DNA of 42,017 nucleotides. It comes from Thermobacillus xylanilyticus. GTDB lineage: Bacteria > Bacillota > Bacilli > Paenibacillales > Paenibacillaceae. The stretch lies in NCBI RefSeq assembly GCF_907165215.1, contig NZ_CAJRAY010000042.1:14534-56550 (forward strand), in the 5' to 3' direction. Made by a program: the position numbers and the translations under genes. This document shows, one piece after another, positions 23,860 to 31,324 of this stretch (positions within the stretch are counted from its first letter, which is position 1; each line of letters opens with the position of its first letter). The notes under the pieces were generated by a model. That model was not told the DNA's origin and did not search any database. It saw only the letters and a program-made list of their open reading frames with translations.

Positions 23860-25998
23860 ATGATGTTGCCAGCGAATTATCTGGAGCGGGTGTACGCGGG
23901 ATTTCTCGGCATGAATATCGGCATCCGCCTTGGCGCGCCCGTCGAGCCGGAGGTGTGGACCTTCGAGCGCATCGAGCGGGTCTACGGGGACATTCGGGAT
24001 TATGTGAAGCCGTATCGCACCTTTTCCGCCGATGATGACGCGAACGGCCCCATTTTTTTTATTCGGGCGCTGTATGACGATGCCGTGGACCGCGAGCTGA
24101 CCGCGCAGGATGTGGCGCGGGCGTGGCTGAATTACGCGCGGGAAGGCGTCGGCATGTTCTGGTGGGGCGGCGTGGGCGTCAGCACCGAGCATACGGCCTA
24201 CGTGAACCTTCGCAAGGGCATCGAAGCGCCGGCATCGGGTTCGATCGCCGTGAACGGGGAGATATTGGCGGAGCAGATCGGCGGGCAGATTTTCGTCGAC
24301 GTGTGGGGGCTGCTGTGGCCGGGGAACATGGAGAAGGCGGCGCTTTACGCGGAGCGGGCGGCCAGCGTGTCGCACGACCGCAACGGCCTGTACGGGGCGC
24401 GCTTCATTGCGGCCTGCATCGCGAAGGCGTTCGAAGCGGACAGCGTCGATGAGGTGGTGGAGGCGGCCCTGGGCATGATTCCCGCGGATTCGCTGTACGC
24501 GCAGGTGGTGCGCGCGGTGATGGACTTCCACGACCGGCATCCGCACGATTGGCGGGCGTGCCGCCGGTTCCTGGAGACGGAATGGGGCTACGACAAATAC
24601 GGCGGCGTCTGCCACATCATCCCGAACGCTGGGGTGTGCGTGCTGGCCTTGCTGTACGGCGGGGGCGATTTTGCCCGGACGGTGGAGATCGCGACGATGT
24701 GCGGCTGGGACACCGACTGCAATGCGGGCAACGTCGGCACGATCGCGGGCGTGCTGTGCGGTCTTGCGGGCATTCCCGGGCATTACCGGAAGCCGATCAA
24801 CGATTGCATCGTCGCAAGCAGCGTGTCGGGCTATCTGAACATCGTCGATCTGCCGACGTTCTGCAAGGAGCTGGCGCTGCTGTCTTGCCGGCTGCACGGC
24901 CTGGAACCGCCGCGGAAGCTGGCGAACGGCGTCCGGTTCGGCGAGCTGTACTTCGATTTCGATCTGCCGGGCTCGACGCACGGCATCCGCACGAGCAATC
25001 CGTTCAAGACGCCGGTCATCCGACATTCGCGGCGCGTCCGGTACGGGGAGAGCGGCGGATCGCTGGAAATCGTGTTCGACCGCATCACCAATGTCGAAAG
25101 CAGCAAGATCTGCTACAAGCCTTATTACCGGCGCGAGGACTTCAACGATGAGAAATACAAGCCGACGTTCGCGCCGCAAGTGTACAGCGGCCAGACGGTG
25201 GAGTTCAAGCTCTGGCTGGACCAGTGGGAGGGCGCGCCGCTGCGGATCACGCCGTATGTCCGCGATACGTATACGAAGGAGGATGTGTTGCTCGAGGCCG
25301 TGGAGCTGGTCCGTGGCGAGTGGAACACGCTGAGCTTCGTGGTTCCGCCGCTTGCGGGAAGCTTCGCGGACGAAGTCGGCTTCATGATCGACTCGCCGAC
25401 GTCGACGGCCGCATCCCGCGCGTTCGGCGCGCTGTATATCGGACGGATGCGCGTGTACGGCGGCGGCGGGTACGCGATCGACTGGCGCAAGCAGGCGGTC
25501 GAATTCACCTCGGTGACGCCGATGGCCCAGCATCGCGGGGAGTGGAGCCTGAAGGACGGCGCGCTGCACTATGCCGTCGAGGGGAACGCCGCCGCGTTCA
25601 CGGGGAATTATTACGCGCGGGACGTGGAGGCCGAAGCCGAATTTACGCCGCTGTCCGGCGAGTCCCACGGGTTCGTCGCCCGGGCGCTCGGCATCGAGCG
25701 CTGCTACTGGCTGGGCTTGGCGGAGGAGGGCACCGTGTCGATCCGGAAGAACGATTTCGGCTGGACGGAGCTGGCGTCGGCGAGCTTCCCCTGGGAGCAC
25801 GGCCGGACCTATGCCTTGAAAATGATCGTCCGGGGCGCTTCCCTGAAATTGTACGTGGATGATAAGCTGGTGGTGGAGGCGGAGGACGCGCAATACGCGC
25901 ACGGCATGTACGGCGTTGCCTCGCTGAGGGATGCCGCGGGCAGCGTCGGCGAATTCCGCGTCATATCATTTACCGTACAGGACGGGATGGAACGATGA
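23860..25998 (+). CDS. Multidomain ADP-ribosylglycohydrolase family protein with C-terminal lectin-like domain
   Basis: This 712-residue protein is a second, distinct family member. The N-terminal part (about 1-350) has the ADP-ribosylglycohydrolase fold with late motif GWDTDCNAGNVGT intact. The first motif is altered (GMNIGIRLGAPVE, without the usual Asp), and the TDDT position reads SADDDANGP. A middle region (about 360-545) is beta-rich and looks like a carbohydrate-binding module; the last part (about 555-708; GEWSLKDGALHY, RTYALKMIVRG, LKLYVDDKLV) resembles the concanavalin-like fold of DUF1080/LamG proteins. ATG 23860 follows GGGGGAG (23863 is also possible). There is no signal peptide. 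The stop overlaps rbsK as ATGA. Confidence 0.82.
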   Translation: MMLPANYLERVYAGFLGMNIGIRLGAPVEPEVWTFERIERVYGDIRDYVKPYRTFSADDDANGPIFFIRALYDDAVDRELTAQDVARAWLNYAREGVGMFWWGGVGVSTEHTAYVNLRKGIEAPASGSIAVNGEILAEQIGGQIFVDVWGLLWPGNMEKAALYAERAASVSHDRNGLYGARFIAACIAKAFEADSVDEVVEAALGMIPADSLYAQVVRAVMDFHDRHPHDWRACRRFLETEWGYDKYGGVCHIIPNAGVCVLALLYGGGDFARTVEIATMCGWDTDCNAGNVGTIAGVLCGLAGIPGHYRKPINDCIVASSVSGYLNIVDLPTFCKELALLSCRLHGLEPPRKLANGVRFGELYFDFDLPGSTHGIRTSNPFKTPVIRHSRRVRYGESGGSLEIVFDRITNVESSKICYKPYYRREDFNDEKYKPTFAPQVYSGQTVEFKLWLDQWEGAPLRITPYVRDTYTKEDVLLEAVELVRGEWNTLSFVVPPLAGSFADEVGFMIDSPTSTAASRAFGALYIGRMRVYGGGGYAIDWRKQAVEFTSVTPMAQHRGEWSLKDGALHYAVEGNAAAFTGNYYARDVEAEAEFTPLSGESHGFVARALGIERCYWLGLAEEGTVSIRKNDFGWTELASASFPWEHGRTYALKMIVRGASLKLYVDDKLVVEAEDAQYAHGMYGVASLRDAAGSVGEFRVISFTVQDGMER

Positions 25999-26918
25999 AG
26001 AAGATCGTCGTCGTCGGCAGCATCAATATGGATCTGGTGACGAATGTCGAGGCTTTCCCGCGGCCCGGGGAAACGATCCACAGTCTGGGCGTCGGCTACC
26101 AGCCGGGCGGCAAGGGGGCCAATCAGGCCGTGGCGGCCGCCCGCAGCGGCGCCAGCGTGCAGATGGTCGGTGCGGTCGGCACGGACAGCTTCGCGCAGAC
26201 GCTGATCGACAATCTGGCGGGCAGCGGCGTGGATACCGCGGGCATTCTGCGCAAGGAAGGCCATTCGGGGCTGGCGATCATCACGGTGGACCGGTCGGGC
26301 GAGAACCATATCGTGCTGGCCGGCGGAAGCAACAAAGCGTTCGCGTTCGGCGAGATTGAGGGGCGGATCGCCTGGGACGAAGCCCATGCCGTCCTGCTGC
26401 AAAATGAAATCGACCGGGAGACCACCGCGGCGGTCATGCGGGAGGCGAAGCGGAGGGGCGTTCCCGTCTGGTTCAATCCCGCGCCGGCCGTGAAACCGGA
26501 GCCGTCGCTGCTGCCATTGATCCATACGTGCATCCTGAACGAGACGGAGATCGAGGTGATCACGGGCGCGAAAGTGTCCGGCGCGGAGGATGCGGAGCGG
26601 GCGGCCGGGCGGCTGCTTGAGGCCGGCGTGACGCAGGTGGTCGTCACCCTCGGCGACAAAGGCTGCGTCCGGGCCGGCCGGGACGGCGAATCCGTCCATG
26701 TGCCGGCCTTCAAGGTCCGGGCGGTGGACACGACGGCGGCGGGCGACACGTTCATCGGCGCCATGGCGGCGGCGTCAAGCGAAGGGAAGCCGGTGATGGA
26801 AGCGCTCAGGTTTGCGGCGGCCGCTTCGGCGTTGGCCGTTACCCGGCATGGTGCGCAGGCTTCGATTCCGTCCCGGGACGAGGTGGAGCGGCTGCTGTCC
26901 GGGTCGATCAGGAAATAA
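25995..26918 (+). CDS. rbsK: Ribokinase (PfkB family)
   Basis: This 307-residue sugar kinase has the RbsK pattern: GSINMDLVTNV near the start, the substrate loop GGKGANQAVAAAR at about 39-51, NPAPA, ILNETE, and the catalytic DTTAAGDTF with Asp251. Ribokinase converts ribose to ribose 5-phosphate with ATP. Its start overlaps the previous stop (ATGA), placing it firmly in the same operon and suggesting that the pathway releases ribose or a closely related pentose. Specificity for ribose versus deoxyribose or a nucleoside is not certain from sequence alone. No terminator is obvious within 60 bases. Confidence 0.92.
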   Translation: MKKIVVVGSINMDLVTNVEAFPRPGETIHSLGVGYQPGGKGANQAVAAARSGASVQMVGAVGTDSFAQTLIDNLAGSGVDTAGILRKEGHSGLAIITVDRSGENHIVLAGGSNKAFAFGEIEGRIAWDEAHAVLLQNEIDRETTAAVMREAKRRGVPVWFNPAPAVKPEPSLLPLIHTCILNETEIEVITGAKVSGAEDAERAAGRLLEAGVTQVVVTLGDKGCVRAGRDGESVHVPAFKVRAVDTTAAGDTFIGAMAAASSEGKPVMEALRFAAAASALAVTRHGAQASIPSRDEVERLLSGSIRK

Positions 26919-27109
26919 AAGGAAGAATATACGTTCGGTTATTTTTGAAGAGCTAGACTAATAACAGGAAATAATGCATATTAATAAAAGTACAACCTGA
27001 CATTTCCCTTCTTTGACCGTGAAGGGAGGTGGCCTTGGTTGGGAGTTGCATCTTCCTCCGGTCCGGCGGCGACCGGCACCCAAGGCGTCTGTCCGGCGCC
27101 GAGGAGGTG

Positions 27110-27217
27110 ATGCTATGGACACTTTTCCAATTTGTCATGGCGATGATGGCTTTCGGCACGTTCCTGTTGACGCTGCTGAGGTTCATTTTCGACCACCATG
27201 ACAAAAAAAGAAAGTAA
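27110..27217 (+). CDS. Putative holin-like type I toxin (Hol-Tox/TxpA-like)
   Basis: This is a 35-residue hydrophobic peptide, MLWTLFQFVMAMMAFGTFLL followed by TLLRF and a basic tail ending DHHDKKRK. One membrane helix with a charged C terminus and the F-x-x-VMAMMAFGTFLLTLL pattern fits the putative holin-like toxin family of Firmicutes. An AGGAGG Shine-Dalgarno sequence lies only two bases before ATG 27110; GTG 27107 is closer still, so the exact start is uncertain and an extension is possible. The 3' end lies in a long imperfect hairpin, and a promoter-like element points at it from the other strand. Confidence 0.62.
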   Translation: MLWTLFQFVMAMMAFGTFLLTLLRFIFDHHDKKRK

Positions 27218-27254
27218 CCGGTCCCCTGCCAAGGTTGACGGTCACTTTCTTCCG
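27209..27254 (+). other. Stem-loop spanning the toxin stop codon
   Basis: AAGAAAGTAACCGGTC (from about 27212) is complementary, with small bulges, to GACGGTCACTTTCTT (to about 27251). Structures of this kind at the 3' end of small toxin mRNAs are commonly targets of antisense RNA or stabilise the message. Confidence 0.5.
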
Positions 27255-27321
27255 ATTTCCATCCGGGGGAAGCGTTGACTCCCGTCCAGGATGAGGTTGT
27301 ATGCCGGCGTCCGCCGGGAAA

Positions 27322-27352
27322 AAGGCCTGGGCTTTCGCCCGGGCCTTCTTTT
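27322..27352. terminator. Bidirectional terminator between the toxin gene and the MFS gene
   Basis: AAGGCCTGGGC pairs with GCCCGGGCCTT around a three-base loop, followed by CTTTT on the plus strand and by a T-run on the minus strand (AAAAA at 27319-27323). Confidence 0.8.
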
Positions 27353-27369
27353 ATCATTGACCTTCCAAT

Positions 27370-27398
27370 AACATAACATACTTAGAAGCTCATGACAA
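27370..27398 (-). promoter_or_regulatory. Candidate promoter of an antisense RNA facing the toxin gene
   Basis: On the minus strand TTGTCA (27398-27393), a 17-base spacer and TATGTT (27375-27370) would start a transcript near 27363 running leftwards toward the toxin 3' end. There is no minus-strand protein gene in that direction for over 300 bases, which favours a regulatory RNA. It would have to read through the hairpin at 27322-27352. Confidence 0.4.
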
Positions 27399-27432
27399 TT
27401 TGAAACTTTTTTCAAGCCGGATGGCTGCCGGT

Positions 27433-28680
27433 TCAGCGGCTGGGCGAAGGCCGGCCGACGAGCCGCGGCCCCGTGTACACGCGGGGATTCGGCTCGCCCG
27501 GGCGGATGGCGAGCCACGCCACGAGCGCCGAGACGGCTCCGGCTCCCGCCAGGCACCAGAACAGCGGATCGGCGTTCGGCCGGCCGAGCAGCGAGGCGGC
27601 CGGCGGACCGAGGGCGACGCCCGCAAAGCGCATGCTGCTGTAGAACGAGCCGACGGTGCCGCGATGCGCCTCATCGATCCCTTCGGTGATGAAAGCGTCG
27701 AGGCAGGGCAGGGCGGCGCCGATGCCGAGGCCGGCGGCGCTGAACAGGGCAAGCTGCAACCAGATGCCGTCCGCGGCGGCGCAGGCGCCCGTCGCGCAGG
27801 CCGACAGCGCAAAGCCGGCCGTGGCGATCACCTTCATGCGGCGTTTCCGCTCGCCGATCAGCTTGCCCGTGACGTAGGAGGCCGTGCAGAGCACGGCGAG
27901 CGGGAGGGCGAGCACGGCGCCTTTCCACACGCCGTCCAGTCCGAGCTGGTCCTCGAGGGCATCCGACAGGTGGACGAGGCTGGCGAACAGGATGAACATG
28001 CCGAGCCCGCCAAGGGCGAAGACGGCGAAGAGCCACCGCCCTTTCTGCCGGAAGATGCGCCGCAGCGTGCGCAGAAACGCCGGCAGCGGCTGCGGCTCGT
28101 CCTTCTTCGCGGGTGCGCGGACCAGCAGGGCCACCAGCAGCACCGCGACCGCCGCGAAGACCGGAATGGCCGCAAACGGCGCGTACCAGGCCAGCATCGC
28201 GAGGACGGAGCCGATGATCGGGCTGAGCACTTTGCCGAAGGTATTCGAGGTTTCGATCAGGCCGAGACCTTCGCTCACCTGTTCCTTGCTCTTGAACATG
28301 TCGCCGACGAGCGGCATGACGATGGGCGCCGCTCCGGCGGCGCCGATGCCCTGCAGAATTCGTCCGGCCAGCAGGTACGGGTACGGGTGCTTGAGCCAGA
28401 TGATGGCGGCGGTGCAGACGGCGCCGCCGATGCCGGCCAGGGCGAGGCACGGGAGGATGACGCGCTTCCGGCCGATCCGGTCCGACAGCCAGCCCGCGGG
28501 CGGGATGAAGAGGATCGCCATCACCGAGAAGACGGTGATGATCAGGCTGGTCTGAAGCGGCGTCAGCTCCAGCTTGCGCCGGATGGCCGGCAGCACGGGA
28601 ATGAGCATCGAGTTGCCCAGCGTCATGATGAGCGGGATGGAACTGAGCGCGAGCAGCGCGCTTCGTTTGGTTCGGCTCAC
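27433..28680 (-). CDS. MFS transporter (drug or siderophore exporter type)
   Basis: This 415-residue protein has 12 predicted membrane helices. Motif A of the major facilitator superfamily is visible as GWLSDRIGRKRVI after the second helix, and the N-terminal helix reads LSSIPLIMTLGNSMLIPVLP, a form common in the YmfD-type (bacillibactin exporter) and related drug exporters. The start is GTG 28680 (VSRTKRSALL), preceded by GGAGG; an open stretch upstream to 28851 crosses a terminator and is rejected. The substrate is unknown. Confidence 0.88.
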   Translation of the reverse strand: MSRTKRSALLALSSIPLIMTLGNSMLIPVLPAIRRKLELTPLQTSLIITVFSVMAILFIPPAGWLSDRIGRKRVILPCLALAGIGGAVCTAAIIWLKHPYPYLLAGRILQGIGAAGAAPIVMPLVGDMFKSKEQVSEGLGLIETSNTFGKVLSPIIGSVLAMLAWYAPFAAIPVFAAVAVLLVALLVRAPAKKDEPQPLPAFLRTLRRIFRQKGRWLFAVFALGGLGMFILFASLVHLSDALEDQLGLDGVWKGAVLALPLAVLCTASYVTGKLIGERKRRMKVIATAGFALSACATGACAAADGIWLQLALFSAAGLGIGAALPCLDAFITEGIDEAHRGTVGSFYSSMRFAGVALGPPAASLLGRPNADPLFWCLAGAGAVSALVAWLAIRPGEPNPRVYTGPRLVGRPSPSR

Positions 28681-28792
28681 ACCGGATCCTCCATTTCCGG
28701 GTCTTGTCGGGCATGTGCCGCATCCGGTCGACCGGTATGGTGCACAACAAACAAGGTTATCGTGCGCTGCGGGGGATGTTTTCATACAGTAC

Positions 28793-28849
28793 AAAAAAGG
28801 ACGAAGCCTGCATCGGCGACGGACAATGTCCGGACAGCCGGCAGGCTTC
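28793..28849 (-). terminator. Terminator of the NIF3 family gene
   Basis: GAAGCCTGC (minus strand from 28849) pairs with GCAGGCTTC, ending near 28803, and is followed by GTCCTTTTTTG. It lies immediately after the stop of the 28858 gene. Confidence 0.75.
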
Positions 28850-28857
28850 AATGGTTT

Positions 28858-29655
28858 CTATATCCAGGTGAACACCGGTTCCTCGTCCGCGCAGCGGACG
28901 GGGATGTGCGGGAACGCGGCCGCAAGCCGCCTCGCGAGCAGGCGCATGCCCGCCGCCTCGCTCTCGGCGTGGCCGAGCACGATGAGCGCCCGCGCCCTGC
29001 CTTGCCGCGCGGCGTCCCGGACGTATTCCGGCGTCTCCCATTCCGGGCCTTCGCCGCAAATGACAAGATCGAGCCGTTCCTGTTCGAACAGCGGAATGGC
29101 GTTCGCACCGCCGCCGCGGTAGCCGACGAGCAGGCCGATCCGCCGGCAGGGGGCGTCAAGATCTCCCGAGACACGGACGACGGACAGGCCGAGGCGCCGC
29201 TTCACTTCCTCCGCGACTGCCCGGACGGTCGTCCCTTCCCGTTCGATGATCGCCGCCTCCGGCAGATGCCGGACCGTGAAGCGCGCCCAATCCAGCGCTT
29301 CGATCAGGCCTTCGGCAATGCCATCCGGACGGTATCGGTGGATGTGGTCGTGGAGCCGATAAATCGCCAGCCCCGCTTCGAGGATGAAGTTTTTTTTCGC
29401 CTGATAGACGGGGTCATCTTCGATGGTCTTCGCAAAACCGGCGTGATGGCTGTAGAACGGGCCTTCGTGGGCGATGACGAGATTGGCGCCCGCCGCGTGC
29501 GCTTCCTCCAGCACCCGCTGCGTCGGCATGAATGCCGTCACGATGCCCGTCACGGTCGTCTCCGGCTCGCCGAAGAGCAGCTCATCCACCGTCTGTCCGA
29601 GCTGTCCGGCAGGCGCGGTCAGCGCGGCGACCACGTCCCCGACGGTCGTGCGCAT
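28858..29655 (-). CDS. NIF3 family dinuclear-metal protein (YqfO/YbgI-like)
   Basis: This 265-residue protein belongs to the NIF3/GTP cyclohydrolase-I-like family, hexameric proteins with two metals at the active site and an unclear physiological reaction. Metal-ligand segments are visible: VIAHEGPFYS, LHDHIHRYRPDG, and near the C terminus VLGHAESEAAGM. ATG 29655 starts MRTTVGDVVAAL. The shorter form without the inserted PII-like domain matches YbgI rather than YqfO length. It lies 28 bases after the thioredoxin-fold gene, so the two are probably one transcript. Confidence 0.86.
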   Translation of the reverse strand: MRTTVGDVVAALTAPAGQLGQTVDELLFGEPETTVTGIVTAFMPTQRVLEEAHAAGANLVIAHEGPFYSHHAGFAKTIEDDPVYQAKKNFILEAGLAIYRLHDHIHRYRPDGIAEGLIEALDWARFTVRHLPEAAIIEREGTTVRAVAEEVKRRLGLSVVRVSGDLDAPCRRIGLLVGYRGGGANAIPLFEQERLDLVICGEGPEWETPEYVRDAARQGRARALIVLGHAESEAAGMRLLARRLAAAFPHIPVRCADEEPVFTWI

Positions 29656-29683
29656 CGGTCGGCTATCCCTCCATGCACGCGGA

Positions 29684-30265
29684 TCAGACGAGGTCGCAGG
29701 CTTCGACCGGCATCCAGTGCGGGTCCTTGCCGTCCCACTTCACGTTGCAGCCGATCGGGTTCGTCAGCGGCACGGCGACCGGCCGGCCGGCGATGACGTC
29801 CGCGAGCGCGTTGTCGAGGTCGTTCACGGTCATCTGCGACGTGTCGCGCGGATTGTCCACGCCGCGGCCCGTGTAGACCAGCTTGCGGTTCTCGTCGAAG
29901 ACGTAGAAATGCGGCGTCCGGAGCGCGCCGTACGCTTTCGCGACTTCCTGCGTTTCGTCGCGCAGGTAAACCCAGGGGAAACGGTGTTCTTCCATGCGCC
30001 TCACCATGTTCTCGAAGGAGTCTTCCGGCTTCGTGTTCTCGCTGTTCGAGTTGATGCCGACGAAGCGGACGCCGTGCGGCTCATACTTGAGCGCGGTCGC
30101 GCGGGTCACTTCGTCCGAGCCGATGACATACGGGCAATGGTTGCATGTGAAAAAGATGACCAGCACGCGCGCGTCCTTGAAGTCATCCAGCGACCAGGTG
30201 CGGCCGTCCGTTGCGGGCAGGCGGAAATCGGGGGCCTGCTCGCCGATCTGCAGTGTGAAAGCCAT
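29684..30265 (-). CDS. Thioredoxin-fold AhpC/TSA-type protein with a CxxC motif
   Basis: This 193-residue protein begins [21 protein letters not shown], the usual peroxiredoxin/TlpA opening, and has [12 protein letters not shown] with a CxxC pair (about residues 47-50). This matches the cytoplasmic thioredoxin-family group often annotated as redoxin domain proteins. There is no signal peptide. The start is ATG 30265, seven bases after GGAGGGTGA; a GTG at 30274 touches the Shine-Dalgarno sequence and is rejected. It probably reduces disulfides or peroxides and is grouped with other redox genes nearby. Confidence 0.86.
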   Translation of the reverse strand: MAFTLQIGEQAPDFRLPATDGRTWSLDDFKDARVLVIFFTCNHCPYVIGSDEVTRATALKYEPHGVRFVGINSNSENTKPEDSFENMVRRMEEHRFPWVYLRDETQEVAKAYGALRTPHFYVFDENRKLVYTGRGVDNPRDTSQMTVNDLDNALADVIAGRPVAVPLTNPIGCNVKWDGKDPHWMPVEACDLV

Positions 30266-30368
30266 GGTTATCACCCTCCTTGCCGCCCATTATACAGCAA
30301 TTCCGGCGGTTTGTAATGCGGCGCTTGGGCCGGAACATTTCAATTGAGCTGCCGGGGATCGGCGGTGA

Positions 30369-30407
30369 CGAAGGAAGCGGTCCTCCGAACGGGGACCGCT
30401 TCCTTCG
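30369..30407. terminator. Perfect 15-bp stem-loop after doxX
   Basis: CGAAGGAAGCGGTCC (30369-30383) and GGACCGCTTCCTTCG (30393-30407) pair perfectly with a nine-base loop. No T-run follows on either strand, so it may end the doxX transcript weakly or act as a processing or stability element between doxX and the thioredoxin-fold gene. Confidence 0.55.
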
Positions 30408-30446
30408 TGTGTGTGTTGATGGATTATGCCAAGGGCAGCTTGCGCG

Positions 30447-30989
30447 TCAGACGGCTTTGGGCGCCGCATCCGTCGTGCCGCCGCCGAGGGTGTCCTTGCG
30501 GCGGAAGATTTTCTTCCAGCCGGCCCGCAGGATCGGCATCAGCCAACGGTCGAGGCCGAACGCTCCGGCGTTGGCGCCGCCGATGAAGATCAACGCGCCC
30601 AGCAGCACCATCCACGGGTTCGTGCTTACGGTTCCCGCGAAGAGGAACAGGAAGTTGAGCATCAGGCCGAAGAAGGCGGCCGCCGTCGTCAGTGCGCCGA
30701 GGATGAGGCCGAGGCCGATCAGGAACTCGCCCACCGGGATCAGGAAGTTGATCAGCTTGACGTTCGGCAGCGCGAAGTGCTCAATGAACGCCGTGTACGT
30801 CGGGTAGACCGCCGCGCCGGTCGCCTTGTCGGCGACGGGGTTTTCGACCGCCCGGGTCAGGAAGCCGGCGGCGTCGAACCCGCCGGTCATTTTGTGCCAG
30901 CCGGCCTCGAGCCACATCCAGCCGATGTACAACCGAAGCAGAAGGAGCGCGCCCGCTGCATAAACATTTTCTCGCCAGAATTTCATCAT
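30447..30989 (-). CDS. DoxX family membrane protein
   Basis: This is a 180-residue protein with four membrane helices. DoxX hallmarks are LLLLRLYIGWMWLEAGWHKM in the first helix and LIPVGEFLIGLGLILGA in the central pair. Members work with thiosulfate:quinone oxidation in archaea and with thiol/oxidative stress resistance complexes in bacteria. ATG 30989 follows AAGGAG at nine bases. The upstream region carries Fnr-like and Rex-like palindromes, so expression probably responds to oxygen or NADH. The nearby glutathione peroxidase and thioredoxin-fold genes fit a redox-stress role. Confidence 0.88.
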   Translation of the reverse strand: MMKFWRENVYAAGALLLLRLYIGWMWLEAGWHKMTGGFDAAGFLTRAVENPVADKATGAAVYPTYTAFIEHFALPNVKLINFLIPVGEFLIGLGLILGALTTAAAFFGLMLNFLFLFAGTVSTNPWMVLLGALIFIGGANAGAFGLDRWLMPILRAGWKKIFRRKDTLGGGTTDAAPKAV

Positions 30990-31174
30990 GACCGTTCACT
31001 CCTTATGAAGATTGATCCGGAAGCAAAACGCCGATTGGAATCGACTTGCCGGTTCGGGATGTTCGTTCATTGCCGATCGGTGGATGGCCGGGACCGCTGC
31101 ATCGCTGATCCTCTCCCTTGCTTGCCGCGCCGGTTCGGCTGCGGATGATTGATCTTGTTCTTTACGTCTTCAGT

Positions 31175-31180
31175 GTAATA
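31175..31180 (-). promoter_or_regulatory. -10 element of a possible Fnr-activated doxX promoter
   Basis: Minus-strand TATTAC has no good -35 box at 17 bases (TCACAT, which is the arm of the Fnr-like palindrome). The palindrome centre lies about 39 bases upstream of the inferred start, close to the -41.5 spacing of class II activated promoters. Confidence 0.4.
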
Positions 31181-31198
31181 TGGATGGCACGCAAAGTA

Positions 31199-31214
31199 TG
31201 TGATAAAAATCACA
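31199..31214. promoter_or_regulatory. Fnr/CRP-type palindrome
   Basis: TGTGA-TAAAAA-TCACA is a perfect match to the TGTGA-N6-TCACA core used by CRP/FNR family regulators, including B. subtilis Fnr. It lies at activation distance from the doxX -10. Confidence 0.65.
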
Positions 31215-31218
31215 AATA

Positions 31219-31236
31219 TCGTGAAAAATTTCACAA
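31219..31236. promoter_or_regulatory. Rex-like palindrome
   Basis: TCGTGAAAAATTTCACAA matches the Rex operator TTGTGAAATATTTCACAA at 16 of 18 positions. Rex represses fermentative and redox genes when NADH is low. The site lies four bases from the Fnr-like palindrome. Confidence 0.6.
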
Positions 31237-31265
31237 TAGGCGGATTTTTTTTGTGCGAGGCCCGT

Positions 31266-31294
31266 TTGACCCTGTGCGCCGCGGATGGTAGACT
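31266..31294 (+). promoter_or_regulatory. Sigma A-type promoter of gpx
   Basis: TTGACC (31266-31271), a 17-base spacer and TAGACT (31289-31294), giving a start near 31301 and a leader of about 24 bases with AGGAGGGA before ATG 31325. Confidence 0.7.
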
Positions 31295-31324
31295 CGTGGG
31301 TAAAAAAGGCAGGAGGGACGCGGC

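Larger units (their letters stand above)
30990..31324. other. doxX-gpx intergenic region
   Basis: A 335-base non-coding region between divergent genes. From left to right it holds a long doxX leader (to about 31168) with no recognisable riboswitch, a minus-strand -10-like TATTAC, the Fnr-like and Rex-like palindromes, an AT-rich stretch, and the gpx promoter. Confidence 0.6.

Noticed and set aside
23779..25902. 707-codon minus-strand frame over the multidomain hydrolase
   Set aside because: Arg- and Asp-rich antisense translation without recognisable features.
22677..25998. The two ADP-ribosylglycohydrolase family genes as an anti-phage or toxin-reversal system
   Set aside because: No ADP-ribosyltransferase, NADase or other effector gene lies nearby, and the operon is otherwise made of transport and sugar-kinase genes.
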